From the NCBI GenBank assembly GCA_020721645.1, contig DYMH01000004.1, positions 1 through 41,531 of the forward strand: a stretch of DNA of 41,531 nucleotides, in the 5' to 3' direction. Source of the stretch: Draconibacterium orientale. GTDB taxonomy: Bacteria; Bacteroidota; Bacteroidia; Bacteroidales; JAADGE01. A model generated the notes under the pieces. It was not told where the DNA came from. It ran no database searches and saw only the letters and a program-made list of their open reading frames with translations. The position numbers were made by a program, and so were the translations under genes. Below, one piece after another: positions 16,335-25,051 of the stretch. Positions within the stretch are counted from its first letter, which is position 1. Each line of letters begins with the position of its first letter.

Positions 16335-16375
16335 AAAAGCCTACGTTCTAAAATGAGGTATTTATAAAGGTTGAT

Positions 16376-17521
16376 ATGGACAAACTTCTTCTTAAAAGGG
16401 AGTACAAATTAGAAAAAAGGAATGATGATAATTTCCTAATTATTGACGATGAGAGAATCTTGCTCATTAATAAATTTTTCGATTTTATTCTTAGTAGGGT
16501 TACAAAAGATACAGAAGAATCTGAATTATTAAAAGAACTTACTGAAAAATTTAATTTAGAAATGTATGATTCTAAATACGTTTTAGATGAGTATAAAATA
16601 TTTATTGAAAAATGCAACAAAGAGAGTAAAAGCAAAAAATCTTATATTAAATTTCAAATTCAGCTATTAAACAAGAATAAAGTTAAAAAAATATCAAAAC
16701 CTTTCCTGTTTTTATTTAAAGAAAATGTAATATTCCCTATTCTGCTTATAACAATTATTACACATGTTATTTTTATTACAGTAACTGAAATAAATTATAG
16801 CTTTCAAACCTTTAACACGTTTGAAATATTTTTTATTTACATATTGTTTTTTATCTTACTTTTTTTTCATGAGATAGGGCATTCAACTGCAACATTTTTC
16901 TATAAAACAGAACCAAAGGAAATTGGTTTTGGATTTTATTTCATTTTCCCTGTATTTTATACTGATGTTACTAAAATTTGGATGTTAGAAAAAAAACAGA
17001 GACTTATTGTAAATATAGGAGGTGTCTATTTTCAGTTAATTATCAATAGTTTTCTAATGCTTTTGTATATATATACAAAAAATCTCTTTATAATTAACTC
17101 TCTGTCTTTTATAATATTAACTAATATTTATATAATAATTTATTCACTTTTCCCTTTTTTTAGAAATGATGGTTATTGGATTTATTCAGATTTATTCGAT
17201 ATTAAAAATTTATTATATAAGTCTAATTATTTGATTCTTGACATAATAAAAGAAAGAAAAAAAGTTAGGAAAATTGATGATTTTGTAACAATTCTTATTT
17301 TTAGTGTAGCAAATTGGATATTCCGATTTTATGTAATATTTATTCTAATCAAAGGAATTATTAATAGTTTTTTAAGTTTTCATGGAATAATGAATAATAG
17401 TTTAACGGATATTTTAGGGTTATTATTTAAAATAATTCTTATGATAATAGGACTGTATCTGATGTTACATTTTATTTTTTCATTGTTTATAAAAAAATCA
17501 ACTTCTTCTGATGAGTACTAA
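16376..17521 (+). CDS. PqqD-like domain fused to M50 zinc metalloprotease (RiPP peptidase)
   Basis: A 381-residue membrane protein. Residues 1-80 resemble a PqqD-type RiPP recognition element: a strand pair (KREYKLEKR, NFLIIDDERILLINK) followed by helices (ESELLKELTEKFN, KYVLDEYKIFIEKC). About 110-375 form a multi-pass M50 (site-2-protease-like) domain with HEIGH at 165-169 (zinc ligands His165, His169; catalytic Glu166). FPVFYTDVTKIW (191-202) and PFFRNDGYWIYSDLF (260-274), where Asp265 is the likely third ligand, match the peptide zinc metalloprotease branch found in YydH-type loci. An AAAGG Shine-Dalgarno-like site lies five bases before the start. It overlaps the next gene by 11 bp. Role inferred: bind the leader and cleave the modified peptide at the membrane. 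Confidence 0.82.
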   Translation: MDKLLLKREYKLEKRNDDNFLIIDDERILLINKFFDFILSRVTKDTEESELLKELTEKFNLEMYDSKYVLDEYKIFIEKCNKESKSKKSYIKFQIQLLNKNKVKKISKPFLFLFKENVIFPILLITIITHVIFITVTEINYSFQTFNTFEIFFIYILFFILLFFHEIGHSTATFFYKTEPKEIGFGFYFIFPVFYTDVTKIWMLEKKQRLIVNIGGVYFQLIINSFLMLLYIYTKNLFIINSLSFIILTNIYIIIYSLFPFFRNDGYWIYSDLFDIKNLLYKSNYLILDIIKERKKVRKIDDFVTILIFSVANWIFRFYVIFILIKGIINSFLSFHGIMNNSLTDILGLLFKIILMIIGLYLMLHFIFSLFIKKSTSSDEY

Positions 17522-18611
17522 TAAATACGACAAGATTATAGAAACAATAAGAAATGATGTTAATACTAAAACAAATGGCATCATAAATAATTATAATCAT
17601 CAATACAGAGAGTTTTTTTTGATGGTACAGTCAAACATTATTAGAAATAAGATAGATACACTCGCTGAATTTTTTTTTAGTAATTATTTGTTTTATAATC
17701 ATTTATCTGAATTTTACCAGAATAATTTTTCGATTGAAAATGTTGAAATTGAAGGAAATGTATTTGACTTACCTTGTATTTATGTTACATTTCATCTTGG
17801 ATCATATAAACTTATAAATTTTATCTTGGGATTTAATCAAAAAAAAGTGTGCTTAGTGATTGCCCAAAATACCTTGAAAAGAGAAAGAGAAAAATATCAA
17901 AATCTATATGATGTATATAATTTCAAATTTGATTTTGAAATAGTGGATGCCGAAGCGGTAGGTGCAATTTTTAGAATGAAACGATTGATTGAAAAGGGGT
18001 ATTCTCTTGTATTATATTTGGACGGGAAAACAGAAAAATCTGTTGAAAGCAATTCAGATAAAAGTATTACTTTAATAAAAGTTTTAGAGGATACTATATA
18101 TGCGAAAAAAGGAGCCGGAATTTTGTCGTATTTATTAAAAATACCGATTATACCTGTTATTTCATATTTCGACTCGTCTTATAAGGCAATTATAAAAATT
18201 AACAATCCAATATATCCTGATTTTAACCTTGGGATTAGCGATTATGCCGAAAAACAGACAGTTTGTTTGTGGAGTATGTTTTCTGACTATTTAAAAATAT
18301 ATCCCGAACAATGGGAAGCATGGTCGTATTTTCATGTGTTTCTTAAAAATGAGATTAAAAAAAATGAAATAAAATACGAATTTGCGGATGTAATGAATTT
18401 CAATGAAAAAAGATACACGTTTATTATTGATGAAGAAGAAAATGTTTTTTTATTTGATAAAACTCTCGTTAGTAAATCAAAGATCAGTGTACATCTATTC
18501 AAAATATTAGACTTTGTTAAAATGAATTCTATTACAAGAAATGACATTGGCGAAGTGATAAAAAATACAAAATTGTTAAACAACCTCATTGAACAAGAAA
18601 TATTAATTTGA
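17511..18611 (+). CDS. LpxL-like acyltransferase-fold protein with extra C-terminal domain
   Basis: A 366-residue protein whose first ~280 residues follow the lipid A acyltransferase (LpxL/HtrB, LPLAT) pattern: VTFHLGSYKL (92-101), a KRLIEKGYSLVLYLDGKT segment (157-174), GAGILSYLLKIPIIPVIS (201-218) and YPEQWEAWSYFHVFL (264-278). The family's catalytic HxxxxE/D motif reads HLGSYK (95-100): the acidic residue is Lys. The N-terminal membrane anchor usual in LpxL is also missing. Residues ~288-366 form an added domain (a beta pair RYTFIIDEEENVFLF, then helices and LLNNLIEQEIL) that resembles a winged helix or PqqD-like fold. Tight coupling to the M50 gene (11-bp overlap) suggests it acts on the peptide, perhaps acylating it; non-enzymatic binding is equally possible. 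Confidence 0.72.
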   Translation: MSTNKYDKIIETIRNDVNTKTNGIINNYNHQYREFFLMVQSNIIRNKIDTLAEFFFSNYLFYNHLSEFYQNNFSIENVEIEGNVFDLPCIYVTFHLGSYKLINFILGFNQKKVCLVIAQNTLKREREKYQNLYDVYNFKFDFEIVDAEAVGAIFRMKRLIEKGYSLVLYLDGKTEKSVESNSDKSITLIKVLEDTIYAKKGAGILSYLLKIPIIPVISYFDSSYKAIIKINNPIYPDFNLGISDYAEKQTVCLWSMFSDYLKIYPEQWEAWSYFHVFLKNEIKKNEIKYEFADVMNFNEKRYTFIIDEEENVFLFDKTLVSKSKISVHLFKILDFVKMNSITRNDIGEVIKNTKLLNNLIEQEILI

Positions 18612-18616
18612 TTAAA

Positions 18617-21007
18617 ATGAAAAAACTGATTCTATTATTGAACATCGTACTCATATTCAATCCGATGATTTATTCTCAAACTTATGATATAAAATTCAAA
18701 GTTGAAACTGAAACAGGCGAAAGTTTTGAACAAATAAATGTGCTTGTTTTAAAGACCGATTCGTCTTTGATAAAGGGAGATGCTTTTCAAACAAAGGAAA
18801 TAACTATAAAAGGAATAAATAATGATTCTGTAATATTATATATAAACACATTATCATTTTCTGAAAAATATTTAAACATTATAAATTCAAAACACGATAA
18901 AATAATTGATTTAGGAATTATCCATTTAACAGACAACAAATTAAATGAAATTGTAATAAAAGGCAATACTCCGTTAATTAGTTTCGACGGGGATAAAACA
19001 ATACTTAATGTCGAAAATACTTCATTCAGTAATTCCGGCAGTGCCGAAGATATTTTAAAGAAAAGTGCGAAAGTATCTATCGACCAAAATAATACGATAA
19101 GTGTTTTTGGAAAAGGAGAAGCCAAAGTTTACATAAATGATAAACAAATTGTTGATTATGAGGAATTAAGAAATTTAAACTCAAACGATATATTACGGAT
19201 TGAAGTGATAACAAACCCTTCGGCAAAATATGACGCTGATGCAAAAGCTGTTATTAATATCGTTACAAAATCGAACTACAAAAAAGGATTCTATGGATAT
19301 ACGAACAGTTATTTTACGGTAGCTGAGTATTTTAGATATTACGGAAACATTTATTTGTCATATAGAAACAAAAATTTGTTCGTATCCGGATATTATTCCG
19401 TAAACCCTTATAAACAATATTACAAAGATCAATATTCCCGATATTTTGATTATGACACGACTTATATTAAAATGGAAAATACTCTTGAAAAAGTACGACA
19501 CTATTATTCACCGCATACGTATTCTGCCGATATTGGCTACGAACTTGGTAAATTAGGAAAACTTGGATTACGATACAGCGGATACACATACAAAGGGGAT
19601 GAAGAAACTTTGAATATAAACGATGTAGATAAAGAAAATAACAGTTATAAGATAAATACAAGTACGAATTCGGATTTGCGAACACAAAGAAATATTATCA
19701 CTGTCGAATATTTATTAAAAACCGATACATTGGGATCTAACTTAAAGTTAAGTTATGATTTCAGTAATTTTTCCCATTATAAAAATGATAAAATATATGA
19801 AACTATTTCAGGTAATTTATTAGGATACATGGCAGACAAAATAAATACAAACAAAACCGATTTATTTTTTAATTCCGGGTGTATTGATTACTTGCAAGAG
19901 ATTCCCAAAATAAAAAGTTCTGTCAGTTTAGGCGGTAAATATGTTAATATTACAAGCAAAAGCCAAAATGAATTTTTAAAATATATTGATAATGTTTGGG
20001 TTATAAATACGCTGTATTCTCAACTTTTTGATTATGAGGAAAATTTAATTGCAGGTTATGTTATCTTAAACAATAAATTCGGTAAATTTGATATTAAAAC
20101 AGGAATAAGATATGAATCAAACAATTTAATCGGAAAAATTGAATCCCTTCAGAAAAAATACGAAAAGCAATTCCCGGGCTTTTTCCCGAGTTTTGTTTTA
20201 AATTATCAGTGGACAAAAAACTTGGCAACAAGTTTTTCATATTCCAAAAAAGTACGCAGACCGAACTATCAAAGTTTACAACCATTTACGATATATATTG
20301 ATTCTTTATCGTACTACGTCGGAAATCCTGAATTAGAGTCGGAATATCCTAACTCATTCGACTTTACCTTATCTTACAGAAATATGGCATCGGTAAACTT
20401 ATCGTATATCCGCACAAGCAACCCTATTTATATGTTCATATATCCCGATGAAAATAATGACGGAGTAACATATGTAACTCAAAAAAATCTTGATTTATCA
20501 GAAAAAATTGCATTGACTTTGACGATTCCTTATGAAACCAAATTTTGGACAATATACAATTCCGTAGGTTATTCAATTTCAAAAGTTGATTATGTGAGTA
20601 AAAATAATGATATAATTATCAAAAATAATAAACCTTTATTTTATGTTTATACATACAATAAATTTAGTATATTTAAAGATATAAATCTGTATTTTACATA
20701 TCAATATAATTCGTCGGGCATCGATGGGATTTTTGAATTTGAAAGCAAGCATATCGTATCCGCCGGAATTTACAGATCATTTTTCAATAAAAAGCTAAAA
20801 ATACAATTTATTTACAACGATATATTCAAAACAGATGTTTTACATTCAAACACGACATTAAATAATTTATACCTTACGTACGATTCTTATTATGATGCCT
20901 CGTATTTCAGGTTTGTTTTAACTTATAATTTCGGAAAAGAATTTAAGGAAAAAAAAGCCCAAACAGGAATAGGGGATGAACTAAACAGGATAAAGAATGA
21001 ATTTTAA
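18617..21007 (+). CDS. TonB-receptor-like outer membrane beta-barrel protein
   Basis: A 796-residue outer membrane protein. I chose the ATG at 18617 (MKKLILLLNIVLIFNPMIYSQ), which gives a proper signal peptide; the open frame extends to a TTG at 18608. A degenerate carboxypeptidase-regulatory-like domain (about 25-105) leads into a plug-like region (NEIVIKGNTPLISFDGDKTILNVE, EDILKKSAKVSID, YINDKQIVDYEELRNL, IEVITNPSAKYDADAKAVINIVTK). The rest is a long beta barrel as in OMP_b-brl_3 proteins. It starts 5 bp after the acyltransferase-like gene and overlaps the radical SAM gene by 11 bp, so it belongs to the operon. It may export or import the peptide product, or serve as its receptor. No SusD partner is present. 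Confidence 0.83.
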   Translation: MKKLILLLNIVLIFNPMIYSQTYDIKFKVETETGESFEQINVLVLKTDSSLIKGDAFQTKEITIKGINNDSVILYINTLSFSEKYLNIINSKHDKIIDLGIIHLTDNKLNEIVIKGNTPLISFDGDKTILNVENTSFSNSGSAEDILKKSAKVSIDQNNTISVFGKGEAKVYINDKQIVDYEELRNLNSNDILRIEVITNPSAKYDADAKAVINIVTKSNYKKGFYGYTNSYFTVAEYFRYYGNIYLSYRNKNLFVSGYYSVNPYKQYYKDQYSRYFDYDTTYIKMENTLEKVRHYYSPHTYSADIGYELGKLGKLGLRYSGYTYKGDEETLNINDVDKENNSYKINTSTNSDLRTQRNIITVEYLLKTDTLGSNLKLSYDFSNFSHYKNDKIYETISGNLLGYMADKINTNKTDLFFNSGCIDYLQEIPKIKSSVSLGGKYVNITSKSQNEFLKYIDNVWVINTLYSQLFDYEENLIAGYVILNNKFGKFDIKTGIRYESNNLIGKIESLQKKYEKQFPGFFPSFVLNYQWTKNLATSFSYSKKVRRPNYQSLQPFTIYIDSLSYYVGNPELESEYPNSFDFTLSYRNMASVNLSYIRTSNPIYMFIYPDENNDGVTYVTQKNLDLSEKIALTLTIPYETKFWTIYNSVGYSISKVDYVSKNNDIIIKNNKPLFYVYTYNKFSIFKDINLYFTYQYNSSGIDGIFEFESKHIVSAGIYRSFFNKKLKIQFIYNDIFKTDVLHSNTTLNNLYLTYDSYYDASYFRFVLTYNFGKEFKEKKAQTGIGDELNRIKNEF

Positions 21008-22337
21008 TCTCTCGAAATACGTAGAAATCAGCGAGTCTATAACAAAAAACGGAAGTTGTGTCGTGTTTTCTTTAATAACAGGCTTAATTATTTTAATTTC
21101 GGAAAAAGAATTATCTTATATTAACCAAAAGAAATTTGAATTATTAAACAGCGAACTTTTTAAAAAACTGAAAGAATTTAGAATTATTATTCCGGAAGGA
21201 GATGATGAGATTTCACAAGTTATATTCAAACTTAATCATGATTGTAATTCCAACAATGAATTACATATCGTAATTCACCCGACCGCCGAATGTCAGCTTA
21301 GGTGTTCGTACTGTGGACAATCTCATTTAAAGCAAAAATTATCAGAACAGGATATATACAGAATAGTTGAGTATATTGAAAGTAAACTTAAAGAAAAAAA
21401 ATATACAAAATTATATATTGTATGGTTTGGCGGAGAACCAATATTGGCAATAGAAAAAATTAAAAAAATTTCCATAATTTTAATTGAATTATCCGAAAGG
21501 TATAATTGTAAATATGAATCAAAAATAGTATCTAACGGATTTTCTTTAACTTTAAATAAATATATCCGGCTTTCATCTTTAAATGTAAAACAAATCGAAA
21601 TAACATTAGACGGAGATGAAAAAAATCACGATAGCAGAAGAAAAACAAAAAAAACATCCGGTTCTTTTCAAACCATCATAAAAAATCTTATCTCAATACG
21701 GAATTATTCAGAGAATAATGAAAATAATATTAAAATTATTCTTCGAATAAATGTTGACAAAGAAAATTTTAAATCAGTAGAAAGTTTGATAGACACCGTA
21801 ATCGAAAACAAATTAGAACAAATAATAGAATCAATTTACTTGGCACCTATTCATTCTTGGGGTAATAATGCTCACTTAAATTCCTTATCAAAAGAAAAGT
21901 TTGCAGAAATTGAAATTAATTTTCTTATAAAACAAATAAAAAACGGTCTAAAACCGACATTTATCCCGAAAATAAACAATATTTGGGATTGTATTACGTT
22001 AAAAGCCGATTCACTTGTTTTTGATGCAAACGGTGATTTTTCTTATTGCACCGAGGTGCCATATACTCCTGTATATCAGAATACTGATTGGTTTTTAAAA
22101 TCAATAAATAATAATATTAACATAGAAAAGCGAAATAAATCCAAGTTTATTTCGACGGTATTAAATGCAGAATCAAAATGCCGATCGTGTAAATATCTGC
22201 CGATTTGCGGAGGTGGTTGCCCCAAATTATTTTTAGAAGGACATGATACTTGTACGATAAATAAATTCAATTTAAAAGAAAAACTTTTATTATACGCATA
22301 TACTTCGTTGAAAAATTTGTCGTTTGCAAAAGACTAA
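20997..22337 (+). CDS. Radical SAM/SPASM peptide maturase
   Basis: A 446-residue radical SAM enzyme. The CxxxCxxC cluster site is Cys99-x3-Cys103-x2-Cys106 (CQLRCSYC), followed by WFGGEP (143-148), the usual SAM-binding GGEP. The C-terminal SPASM domain carries all seven Cys in the expected spacing: Cys332-x13-Gly-x4-Cys351, then Cys395-x2-Cys398-x5-Cys404-x3-Cys408, and Cys419, holding two auxiliary Fe-S clusters. The first ~80 residues form an N-terminal domain of the kind seen in peptide maturases and may bind the leader. It is the last gene of the operon. Inferred reaction: radical-based cross-linking (for example Cys thioether) in the 16119-16271 peptide. Radical SAM/SPASM identity is firm; substrate is inferred. 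Confidence 0.9.
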   Translation: MNFNLSKYVEISESITKNGSCVVFSLITGLIILISEKELSYINQKKFELLNSELFKKLKEFRIIIPEGDDEISQVIFKLNHDCNSNNELHIVIHPTAECQLRCSYCGQSHLKQKLSEQDIYRIVEYIESKLKEKKYTKLYIVWFGGEPILAIEKIKKISIILIELSERYNCKYESKIVSNGFSLTLNKYIRLSSLNVKQIEITLDGDEKNHDSRRKTKKTSGSFQTIIKNLISIRNYSENNENNIKIILRINVDKENFKSVESLIDTVIENKLEQIIESIYLAPIHSWGNNAHLNSLSKEKFAEIEINFLIKQIKNGLKPTFIPKINNIWDCITLKADSLVFDANGDFSYCTEVPYTPVYQNTDWFLKSINNNINIEKRNKSKFISTVLNAESKCRSCKYLPICGGGCPKLFLEGHDTCTINKFNLKEKLLLYAYTSLKNLSFAKD

Positions 22338-22380
22338 ATAATAGAATCGTGCTTTCAAATTTACATTTTTTTAAATGGAA

Positions 22381-22406
22381 AAAAATCGCTCCTAAAAGCG
22401 ATTTTT
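22381..22406 (+). terminator. Terminator at the end of the RiPP-like operon
   Basis: Perfect 10-bp arms aaaaatcgct (22381-22390) and agcgattttt (22397-22406) with a 6-nt loop. It is A-rich before and T-rich after, so it can work in both directions. It lies between the convergent radical SAM gene and the toxin gene at 22437. Confidence 0.88.
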
Positions 22407-22436
22407 ATCAAACAATTTTTTAAGATTAATCTCTTT

Positions 22437-22751
22437 TTATTCATTATCAGCCCGTTCTATCCAAATTTCAGGATTTCGACTTGTATGAAAAATTGCAATT
22501 ATTTTTACAACTTTTTCTTTAATTTTGTAATAAATAACGAAAGGAAAATTTTTTAAAACTACTTTTCTAATATCTTTGTAAACAGCAGGATAGACCTCCG
22601 GATTTTTACTAATTTGTATGAAAGTGCTGTCTGCTTTTTTTATAAAATTTGTTGCAACTTTTTGGCTTTCTTTGGCATGGTAATAATAAGATTTGTCAAA
22701 ATCATCTTCGGCTTCATCTGATAATTCTACATTATACTTTTGTGGTTTCAT
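22437..22751 (-). CDS. RelE/ParE-family toxin
   Basis: A 104-residue toxin of the RelE/ParE superfamily. It shows the family pattern: N-terminal YNVELSDEAEDDFDKSYYYHAKES, a helical hairpin to ISKNPEVYPAVYKDIRKVVLKNFPFVIYYKI, then a strand pair with KVVKIIAIFHTSRNPEIW. The late HTSRNPEIW resembles the C-terminal His/Arg/Trp motif of ParE/RelE proteins in this phylum. It overlaps its antitoxin by 20 bp. Whether it cuts mRNA on the ribosome or blocks gyrase cannot be told from sequence. Confidence 0.85.
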   Translation of the reverse strand: MKPQKYNVELSDEAEDDFDKSYYYHAKESQKVATNFIKKADSTFIQISKNPEVYPAVYKDIRKVVLKNFPFVIYYKIKEKVVKIIAIFHTSRNPEIWIERADNE

Positions 22752-22956
22752 ATTTTTTCTTTATCAAATCCCAACTGTTAAAAGTTGTTTCACCTCTCTC
22801 AATTCGTTGCAAACGTTTTTCTAATAATACTTTATGCTCATTAGGAAGCGATGTTTCTTCTTTGATATCAATAATTTCAACGTAGTCGAATTCTTGCAAA
22901 AGTTTAATAAAGAAAGCGAGTTTTGTTTGTTCCTTTATACAAATTGTCAGTTCCAT
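22732..22956 (-). CDS. Antitoxin partner of the RelE/ParE toxin
   Basis: A 74-residue protein upstream of, and overlapping, the toxin by 20 bp. I chose the ATG at 22956 (MELTICIKEQTKLAFFIKLLQEFDYVEIIDI); an upstream ATG at 22974 is also open. The C-terminal half is charged (LLEKRLQRIERGETTFNSWDLIKKKY), as in antitoxins that wrap a RelE-type toxin. No sure DNA-binding motif is visible. The call rests on position and size. Confidence 0.72.
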   Translation of the reverse strand: MELTICIKEQTKLAFFIKLLQEFDYVEIIDIKEETSLPNEHKVLLEKRLQRIERGETTFNSWDLIKKKYETTKV

Positions 22957-23064
22957 AACTAATTTTTTTAACAAAATTACTCAATTTTACTGTGAATTTC
23001 AATTTATTTTAGTCAATAAATAAGGTAGCACAATCAGAGGATTGTTGCAGAAAAACACTGAATA

Positions 23065-24867
23065 CTAAAACACTCCGTCATTTTGATATATTGCCATTTG
23101 AACTTCCGAAAATTTTTCGCCTACGGTCGTTTTTCCGTTTTTCAGATTTATGATTTCGCCGGTTTCAAAATTCACACGAATGGTGTCTCCGTCTGTTAAA
23201 TCAATGGTTTCGAGAGTTTTATAAGTAACAATAGGAAACGAAGCATTAATTGCGTTTCGTTCGTAAATTGCACCGTACGATTCTGCCAAAATTGCCTGTA
23301 TTCCAAGCGGTTTGAAACAATCTACGGCTTGTTGCCGCGAACTTCCGGCTCCAAAATTTTTGTTAACTACAACAATATCTCCTGGTTTTGCTTTTTTTGC
23401 GAAATCTTCATAACCTGCCAAGTTATCGAAGGTGTACTGTCCCATTTCGTTGAGATTTGTTATTGCCAAATAGCGATTATGGAAAATCATGTCGGTATCA
23501 ATATCGTCTTTGGGAATGTACCATATGCGACCTTCGATAATAGTAGGTTTTTTTGTGTTTGCTTGTTCTTTTTTGGCGTGTTCTTTTTGAACGGCTCGTT
23601 CTTTGTATTCAAAAACAGTCGGTTTTTCAGGGATACGGTCCAAAGTTGTGATATATCCTGCCAAAGCCGAAGCTGCTACCGTTGCCGGCGATGCAAGATA
23701 AACGCTGCCTTTTCCTTGTTTGCCCGGAAAATTACGGTTTCCGGTGCTCACTGTTATTTCGCCGGGACCGTTTTGTCCAACCTGTCCGGCTGCACACCCC
23801 GCACAACCTGCATTGGAAACCAAAGCACCGCAATCTTTAAATATCTTGATTAATCCTTCTTCGAGGCATTGTTGCCATATTTGGTCTGTTGTGGGAACAA
23901 TTTTGAGAACCACACCCGGAGCTACTTTTTTGCCTTTTAGGATTTTTGCCGCCGTTCGTAAATCTTCCATGCGTCCGTTGGTGCAACTCCCGATAAATGC
24001 CGAATCGATTTTTATTTTGTGTGCCTGCAATATATTCACGGCATCGTGCGGTTTGCCGGGAAGCGAAATCATGGGAACAAATTCTTCCATGTTGAGGTTG
24101 TGAATTTGTTCGTATTTTGCATCAGCATCGGCAAAAATCGGGTCGATTTTCTTTCCGCTTCGGGTTTCGCAGTAGTCGATAATTTCTTTTGTGGTGGGAA
24201 AAAAGATGATGATTGCACCCATTTCGGTACCCATGGAAGCAATGGTGATGCGTTCGTCGAGGGTGAGTTTTTCGATTTCTTTGCCGTACAATTCGACCGA
24301 ATATCCGAGCAAACTGTTTGCACCGAAACGATTCAAAAGATTGAGGACAATATCTTTGGCGAACACGTTTTCAGGTCGTTTTCCGTTGATATTGATTTTT
24401 ACCGATTGCGGAACTTTAAACCAAACTTTTCCTTTATTAAAAGCCACAGCAATGTCTTGGTCGCCCATTCCTTGTCCGAATGCACCGATTGCACCGAGAA
24501 TGTTGGCGTGCGAATCGGTTGTAACAGATGTTGAACCCGGAATTGCGATACCTTCTTCAATCAAAGTGTGCGTGCCAATTCCGTTGTCGATGTCGAAAAC
24601 TCGGATTCCTCGTTCGCGTGCAAATACACGGCAAACGTGCTGATTTACGGCGTATTTTTGGTCGGAACCTGTTGGGTTGGTATCAAAAGTGAAAAAAGTT
24701 TTTTTTGGGTCGGCAATTTCCAGATTATTTTCTTTGAGATGTTGAACCACGTTCGGACCGCCGAAATCGCGTGCTGCACGAACATCTATTTCAATATCAA
24801 TGATATCGTTCGGTTTAACTACTGAAAATTTGGAATGACTGGCAAGTATTTTTTCTATTATTGTCAT
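23065..24867 (-). CDS. Fused large+small subunit isopropylmalate dehydratase-family enzyme
   Basis: A 600-residue aconitase-superfamily hydro-lyase. Residues 1-~415 are the LeuC-like large subunit: TTDSHANILGAIGAFGQGMGDQD (116-138), GSCTNGR (293-299) and SNAGCAGCAAG (351-361), giving Fe-S cluster Cys295, Cys355 and Cys358. A charged linker (about 420-441) joins a LeuD-like swivel domain (442-600) with DDIDTDMIFHNRYL and FGAGSSRQQAVDCF (GSSR at 508-511). LeuC and LeuD are usually separate genes. No leuA or leuB is nearby, so the substrate could be isopropylmalate, citramalate, homoaconitate or dimethylmalate. It is a standalone gene with no clear promoter or terminator. Confidence 0.87.
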   Translation of the reverse strand: MTIIEKILASHSKFSVVKPNDIIDIEIDVRAARDFGGPNVVQHLKENNLEIADPKKTFFTFDTNPTGSDQKYAVNQHVCRVFARERGIRVFDIDNGIGTHTLIEEGIAIPGSTSVTTDSHANILGAIGAFGQGMGDQDIAVAFNKGKVWFKVPQSVKININGKRPENVFAKDIVLNLLNRFGANSLLGYSVELYGKEIEKLTLDERITIASMGTEMGAIIIFFPTTKEIIDYCETRSGKKIDPIFADADAKYEQIHNLNMEEFVPMISLPGKPHDAVNILQAHKIKIDSAFIGSCTNGRMEDLRTAAKILKGKKVAPGVVLKIVPTTDQIWQQCLEEGLIKIFKDCGALVSNAGCAGCAAGQVGQNGPGEITVSTGNRNFPGKQGKGSVYLASPATVAASALAGYITTLDRIPEKPTVFEYKERAVQKEHAKKEQANTKKPTIIEGRIWYIPKDDIDTDMIFHNRYLAITNLNEMGQYTFDNLAGYEDFAKKAKPGDIVVVNKNFGAGSSRQQAVDCFKPLGIQAILAESYGAIYERNAINASFPIVTYKTLETIDLTDGDTIRVNFETGEIINLKNGKTTVGEKFSEVQMAIYQNDGVF

Positions 24868-25001
24868 GGTTGATAATGTTTTGTGTGTGAATTGTTGTGT
24901 TAAAATTTGAAGTGTAAAATTATGTATTTTCCTGATAATAATTTGGAAAATTAATTTTTGGAATGGGAAAAATGAAAATTTGTTTCAAATATTAAAAAAA
25001 A

Positions 25002-25025
25002 ACGAAGTATTTAATAATACTTCGT
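25002..25025 (-). terminator. Terminator of the lipoprotein gene
   Basis: Ten-bp perfect arms acgaagtatt (25002-25011) and aatacttcgt (25016-25025) around taat. The plus-strand A run at about 24994-25002 gives a U tract on the minus strand. It lies 27 bp past the stop codon of the 25052-26116 gene. Confidence 0.88.
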
Positions 25026-25051
25026 AGTTGTATGGTTTCGACTAAAAAGCC

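Noticed and set aside
16376-17521. Ordinary site-2 protease (RseP-type)
   Set aside because: No PDZ domain; N-terminal PqqD-like domain, TDVT/NDGYW motifs and the operon point to a RiPP peptidase.
20997-22337. Anaerobic sulfatase-maturating enzyme
   Set aside because: It shares the radical SAM/SPASM layout, but no sulfatase is nearby and the operon has a peptide and leader-binding peptidase instead.
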